Assembly: GCA_017442025.1 (NCBI GenBank)
Contig: JAFSBD010000162.1
Location: 1 to 8,467, forward strand
DNA from: Clostridia bacterium
GTDB lineage: Bacteria > Bacillota > Clostridia > Oscillospirales > QAKW01
Reading direction: 5' to 3'
DNA: 8,467 bases
Part shown: positions 6,880-8,467 of the stretch, piece after piece
Layout of the letters: each line of letters opens with the position of its first letter
How positions within the stretch are numbered: position 1 is the first letter of the stretch
Notes under the pieces: generated by a model
The model's database searches: none
Seen by the model: only the letters and a program-made list of their open reading frames with translations
Told to the model about the DNA's origin: nothing
Translations under genes and position numbers: made by a program

Positions 6880-7236
6880 TTACACCTTTTTTGATTTTAT
6901 AGTTTTAAGTGAAGAAATTAACATTCTGCGAATAGCACCACAATCATTTTGAACATCTTTATAAGTTTCTTCATTCATACAACCTGTCTCAAAAAGAAGT
7001 TCTAACCAATATTCAGTTTCATAACATTCTTTTTGAGTTATTTCAAGTTTTGAAATAAAATCTTTCGTTCCTTGAGCATATTGTGCTTCATGCAAGTTTG
7101 CTCCGATAGAGGTCGCTGAGCGGAGTAACTGATTTATTAAAACGGATTCTTTGTGGTTTGATTTCATATCGCGGCAAAGAAAAACGATTTTCTTTGCAAA
7201 CTCTTTTGCCTTGTCCCTTAAAACACTATCAGCCAT
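6880..7236 (-). CDS. Four-helix-bundle protein (23S rRNA intervening-sequence protein family)
   Basis: A 118-aa protein, the normal size for this family (TIGR02436/PF05635 type). Signature stretch seen: NQLLRSATSIGANLHEAQYA at 35-54, then KDFISKLEITQKECYETEYWLELL at 58-81, and a final basic helix ending in KSKKV. The family forms pentameric helical bundles; members occur in 23S rRNA intervening sequences and, as Avd, with diversity-generating retroelements, where a basic surface binds nucleic acid. The function of stand-alone copies is unknown. The frame stays open 31 codons upstream, but those residues overlap the promoter. The ATG at 7236 has GAGGTGA 6 nt upstream and matches the family's N-terminus. 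It is the first gene of a pair with the K+ channel and lies directly downstream of the hairpin array. Confidence 0.92.
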   Translation of the reverse strand: MADSVLRDKAKEFAKKIVFLCRDMKSNHKESVLINQLLRSATSIGANLHEAQYAQGTKDFISKLEITQKECYETEYWLELLFETGCMNEETYKDVQNDCGAIRRMLISSLKTIKSKKV

Positions 7237-7255
7237 AGTTATCACCTCTAAGTCT

Positions 7256-7284
7256 ATTATACATAAAAACTGATAGCCTTTCAA
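7256..7284 (-). promoter_or_regulatory. Sigma-A promoter of the four-helix-bundle/K+ channel pair
   Basis: On the minus strand, TTGAAA (7279-7284) and TATAAT (7256-7261) are spaced by exactly 17 bases, with the predicted start near 7249 and the ATG at 7236. The leader is only about 13 nt. The hairpin array begins 10 bases beyond the -35 box, so the array is upstream DNA and not part of this transcript. Confidence 0.85.
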
Positions 7285-7362
7285 GTTATATTCCGACTTT
7301 GTCGAAGTGTTATTATTGTCTTGCGACAATAGTGTTATTGAAACCTTACGGTTTCAGTGGTA

Positions 7363-7456
7363 TTTTATTCGCTCTAAAACTGCCGCAGGCAATATCACTT
7401 GGACTTTAGTCCAAATATCACTGCGTAGCAATATCACTCGCCTTTGGCGAATAAAA
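7363..7456. repeat. 10-bp inverted repeat enclosing three hairpins (cloverleaf-like fold)
   Basis: TTTTATTCGC (7363-7372) and GCGAATAAAA (7447-7456) are exact complements and enclose the hairpins at 7381-7391, 7399-7414 and 7422-7430. A single strand could fold into a three-armed cloverleaf. The closing stem shares bases with the hairpin at 7438-7450, so the two folds exclude each other. Confidence 0.65.
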
Positions 7457-7457
7457 C

Positions 7458-7487
7458 TGGCGTTGTATCCTTACGGGTACAACGCCA
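7458..7487 (-). terminator. 13-bp stem-loop, probable terminator of the zinc-ribbon gene
   Basis: TGGCGTTGTA (7458-7467) pairs with TACAACGCCA (7478-7487), extended by one G-U and two G-C pairs, leaving the loop TTAC. In the minus direction the stem is followed by GTTTTATT, a modest U-tract, about 20 nt after the zinc-ribbon stop. It belongs to the hairpin array, so the insert seems to supply its neighbour's terminator. Confidence 0.5.
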
Positions 7488-7504
7488 TCGCCACACGCTT
7501 TCTA
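7469..7504 (-). repeat. Right copy of 36-bp imperfect inverted repeat
   Basis: Read on the minus strand, this matches 5983-6018 at 28 of 36 positions, with the perfect core AAAGCGTGTGGC at 7490-7501. It ends one base before the preceding gene's stop codon region and overlaps part of the long stem-loop at 7458-7487, whereas the left copy lacks that matching stem. Confidence 0.75.
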
Positions 7505-7505
7505 T

Positions 7506-7967
7506 TTACTTTAAAATGCGATATTTGCCGATAACGGGCAGTTCCTTCATCTCCCCCTTGACCGCGTGCATTACGCCGACAACGGTGAGATAGATCTGAA
7601 TTACCCCAATGCCCAACACAATGGGAATAGTGAAAATATCCAGCAGGGCAATAATACCGCCCAAAGCGCCCAAAACCCAATCGATACCATCGAGAATGGA
7701 GCGAATGATGCCCAGGCCGATATTCAAAATCAGGAGCAATAACCCCTGATTGGCATGAAAACGGGCATAGACCGATTTTTTGGGCGCGCCGAAAATGGTT
7801 ACCAACACCAACAGGCCGAAATAGGCCAAAACCGAGAGAACCTTGGTATCCTCGATATCCTGCGGATCGGCCGTCTCCTCGAAGGTCGGCTTACGGCTGA
7901 CCCCGCAAAAAGGGCAATAGATCATATCGTCTTTGATTTCTTTCCCGCATTGGGTGCAAAAAGCCAT
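7506..7967 (-). CDS. Zinc-ribbon membrane protein, DUF4870-like
   Basis: A 153-aa protein. The N-terminus is a zinc ribbon with Cys4-x2-Cys7 and Cys18-x2-Cys21 (FCTQCGKEI...YCPFCG). A short acidic linker follows (28-41), then hydrophobic segments at about 43-60, 74-92 and a long stretch at 97-136 that probably makes two helices. RFHANQG at 69-75 before the second segment is the hallmark of DUF4870/Tic20-like small membrane proteins. The biochemical role of this architecture is unknown; the ribbon should face the cytoplasm. The start is supported by GGGAGG 7 nt upstream. The gene follows azlD but has its own promoter. Its stop codon marks the edge of the AT-rich insert, and it is convergent with tspO. 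Confidence 0.85.
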   Translation of the reverse strand: MAFCTQCGKEIKDDMIYCPFCGVSRKPTFEETADPQDIEDTKVLSVLAYFGLLVLVTIFGAPKKSVYARFHANQGLLLLILNIGLGIIRSILDGIDWVLGALGGIIALLDIFTIPIVLGIGVIQIYLTVVGVMHAVKGEMKELPVIGKYRILK

Positions 7968-7998
7968 AGTTCTTCCTCCCTAAAAACGATCTGCTTTT

Positions 7999-8026
7999 AT
8001 TTTATAATAAATTATAAAAATGTCAA
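7999..8026 (-). promoter_or_regulatory. Promoter of the zinc-ribbon gene, within the end of azlD
   Basis: On the minus strand, TTGACA (8021-8026) lies in the last codons of azlD, with TAAAAT (7999-8004) 16 bases downstream. The AT-rich stem TTTATAA/TTATAAA (8001-8007 with 8012-8018) overlaps the -10 region and the azlD stop and could be an operator or weak terminator. Confidence 0.6.
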
Positions 8027-8320
8027 GATAAGTTCGGTGATAAACACCCCGCCGCAGGCAAGCAACGCCACCGGCAGTAAGCCCCATTCCAAATAGGCGG
8101 CAACCAAGGCGATCGCCAGCCCCACCACCGCCGAGATGGGAGTTGCGGTGGCATCTAAAATGGCAGGGAAGGTCATCGCCGCCAGCACCGCATAGGGGAT
8201 ATAGTAAAGAAAAGAGCGGATAAACCGATTGGTGATCTTCTTTTTAAAAATCACCATCGGGAGCATACGGATCAGGTAGGTAACCCCCGCCATCACCAAA
8301 ATATAAAGGAAGATCTTCAT
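8012..8320 (-). CDS. azlD: AzlD family branched-chain amino acid transport subunit
   Basis: A 102-aa, almost wholly hydrophobic protein with three or four membrane segments, the standard AzlD size. The TYLIRMLPM motif at 14-22 is the family hallmark, followed by IPYAVLAAMTFPAIL. AzlD pairs with AzlC to form an exporter of branched-chain amino acids (in Bacillus subtilis the pair confers 4-azaleucine resistance); AzlC carries the main transport body. The start overlaps the azlC stop as ATGA (8317-8320), with AGGAGG 7 nt upstream inside azlC, so the two are translationally coupled. The end of the gene also hosts the -35 box of the next gene. Confidence 0.92.
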   Translation of the reverse strand: MKIFLYILVMAGVTYLIRMLPMVIFKKKITNRFIRSFLYYIPYAVLAAMTFPAILDATATPISAVVGLAIALVAAYLEWGLLPVALLACGGVFITELILTFL

Positions 8321-8467
8321 GCCTCATCCTCCTCTCCGACAGGGCAGAAAAAGGCCCCGAACGCCGCGGCAACCACCGCGCTGATGATGATGGCAAACCC
8401 GCCCGAAACGCCGTTTAGCCCGGGGATCCAGGCAAAGCAGCAGGCAAGCCCCGCCGCGCCCAGCGCC
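8317..8467 (-). CDS. azlC: AzlC family branched-chain amino acid exporter, C-terminal part only
   Basis: This frame is open at the right edge; I translated about 49 C-terminal residues by hand. They contain AWIPGLNGVSGGFAIIISAVVAAAFGAF, a membrane helix typical of the AzlC C-terminus, ending in a short acidic tail (GEEDEA) and TGA at 8317-8319. The stop overlaps the azlD ATG. The N-terminal membrane domain and the promoter lie outside the window, so the family call rests on this tail and on azlD. Confidence 0.8.
   Translation of the reverse strand, partial: ALGAAGLACCFAWIPGLNGVSGGFAIIISAVVAAAFGAFFCPVGEEDEA

Larger units (their letters stand above)
7294..7487. repeat. Right hairpin array: eight hairpins with repeated 9-bp linkers in two orientations
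   Basis: Plus-strand order: CGAC-TTT-GTCG (7294-7304); TATTGTC-TTGC-GACAATA (7314-7331); TGAAACC-TTAC-GGTTTCA (7339-7356); TGCC-GCA-GGCA (7381-7391); TTGGACT-TT-AGTCCAA (7399-7414); TGC-GTA-GCA (7422-7430); TCGCC-TTT-GGCGA (7438-7450); and the long stem 7458-7487. Linkers AGTGTTATT, AGTGTTATT and AGTGGTATT start at 7306, 7331 and 7356, an exact 25-bp period. Then AATATCACT occurs three times, starting at 7391, 7414 and 7430; this is the reverse complement of AGTGATATT, so linker orientation flips. It is not a CRISPR: the units between linkers are themselves palindromes. Confidence 0.85.
5883..7505. mobile_element. Candidate mobile or horizontally acquired AT-rich element with hairpin-array edges
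   Basis: The block starts at the first base after the tspO stop and ends at the last base before the zinc-ribbon gene stop (7506-7508). Its coding part is conspicuously AT-rich against GC-rich neighbours. It carries two minus-strand genes with their own promoter (7256-7284) and terminator (6026-6055), hairpin arrays at each edge (5884-5974 and 7294-7487), and an inverted repeat pair joining the two sides (5983-6018 with 7469-7504). No transposase, integrase or reverse transcriptase is encoded. A target-site duplication was not found, so exact ends and mechanism are open. Alternatives are an old transfer by homologous recombination or a non-autonomous element moved in trans. Confidence 0.5.

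Noticed and set aside
7363..7456. tRNA gene suggested by the cloverleaf-like fold
   Set aside because: No conserved tRNA bases, acceptor CCA region or anticodon arm of the right size; the three inner stems are 3-7 bp with 2-3 base loops.
7294..7487. CRISPR-like array of short repeats and spacers
   Set aside because: Repeats are only 9 bp, spacers are palindromic and of uneven length (7-16 bp), repeat orientation flips, and no cas genes are present.
6880..7490. Diversity-generating retroelement with an Avd protein
   Set aside because: The four-helix-bundle family fits Avd, but no reverse transcriptase and no template/variable repeat pair are visible.
6880..7490. 23S rRNA intervening sequence
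   Set aside because: No rRNA sequence flanks the gene; both neighbours are protein genes.
5871..7516. Target-site duplication around the insert (TTTAAA seen near both edges)
   Set aside because: A 6-base AT match at differing distances from the edges is expected by chance; no longer direct repeat was found.

Overview
The window looks like a chromosomal piece of an anaerobic Gram-positive gut bacterium, most likely a Clostridia/Oscillospirales-type member of the Bacillota. The basis is the moderately GC-rich coding style, strong AGGAGG-type ribosome binding sites, textbook sigma-A promoters (TTGAAA-N17-TATAAT), and a gene mix of a capsular amino-sugar cassette, azlCD and a zinc-ribbon membrane protein. 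This assignment is inferred from style and gene content only.

Region 1 (1-5325, minus strand) is one tightly packed polysaccharide operon. Its promoter lies at 5297-5325. The order of transcription is: a small monotopic phosphoglycosyl transferase (4600-5214), a WbuB-like GT4 glycosyltransferase (3419-4603), and a CapE/FnlA-, CapF/FnlB- and CapG/FnlC-like trio (2356-3402, 1154-2353, 1-1154) that makes UDP-N-acetyl-L-fucosamine from UDP-GlcNAc. Genes overlap by ATGA-type junctions or are separated by a few bases. The likely scheme is that the first enzyme loads a sugar phosphate on undecaprenyl phosphate, the trio makes UDP-L-FucNAc, and the GT4 enzyme adds L-FucNAc as an early sugar of a capsule or wall polysaccharide repeat.

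Region 2 (5349-5882, plus strand) is a divergently transcribed tspO/MBR gene, whose start region carries a 10-bp inverted repeat around the -10 box and Shine-Dalgarno.

Region 3 (5883-7505) is the unusual part: an AT-rich block inserted exactly between the stop codons of two convergent GC-richer genes (tspO and a zinc-ribbon gene). It encodes, on the minus strand, a 23S-rRNA-intervening-sequence-type four-helix-bundle protein and, four bases later, a six-transmembrane voltage-gated-type K+ channel, expressed from a perfect consensus promoter. Both edges consist of small perfect hairpins separated by short repeated linkers. The right array has AGTGTTATT/AGTGGTATT linkers with an exact 25-bp period, followed by three copies of the opposite-orientation linker AATATCACT. 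The left array has AATTCAC/AATTCAT linkers. A 36-bp imperfect inverted repeat with a perfect 12-bp core links the two edges, and a 30-bp palindromic terminator closes the gene pair. This looks like a mobile or shuffled element in which a four-helix-bundle protein may recognise the hairpins. It is the best candidate here for an undescribed system.

Region 4 (7506-8467, minus strand) is host sequence again: a zinc-ribbon/DUF4870-like membrane protein with its promoter inside the end of azlD, then azlD and the 3' end of azlC (branched-chain amino acid exporter), overlapping by ATGA.
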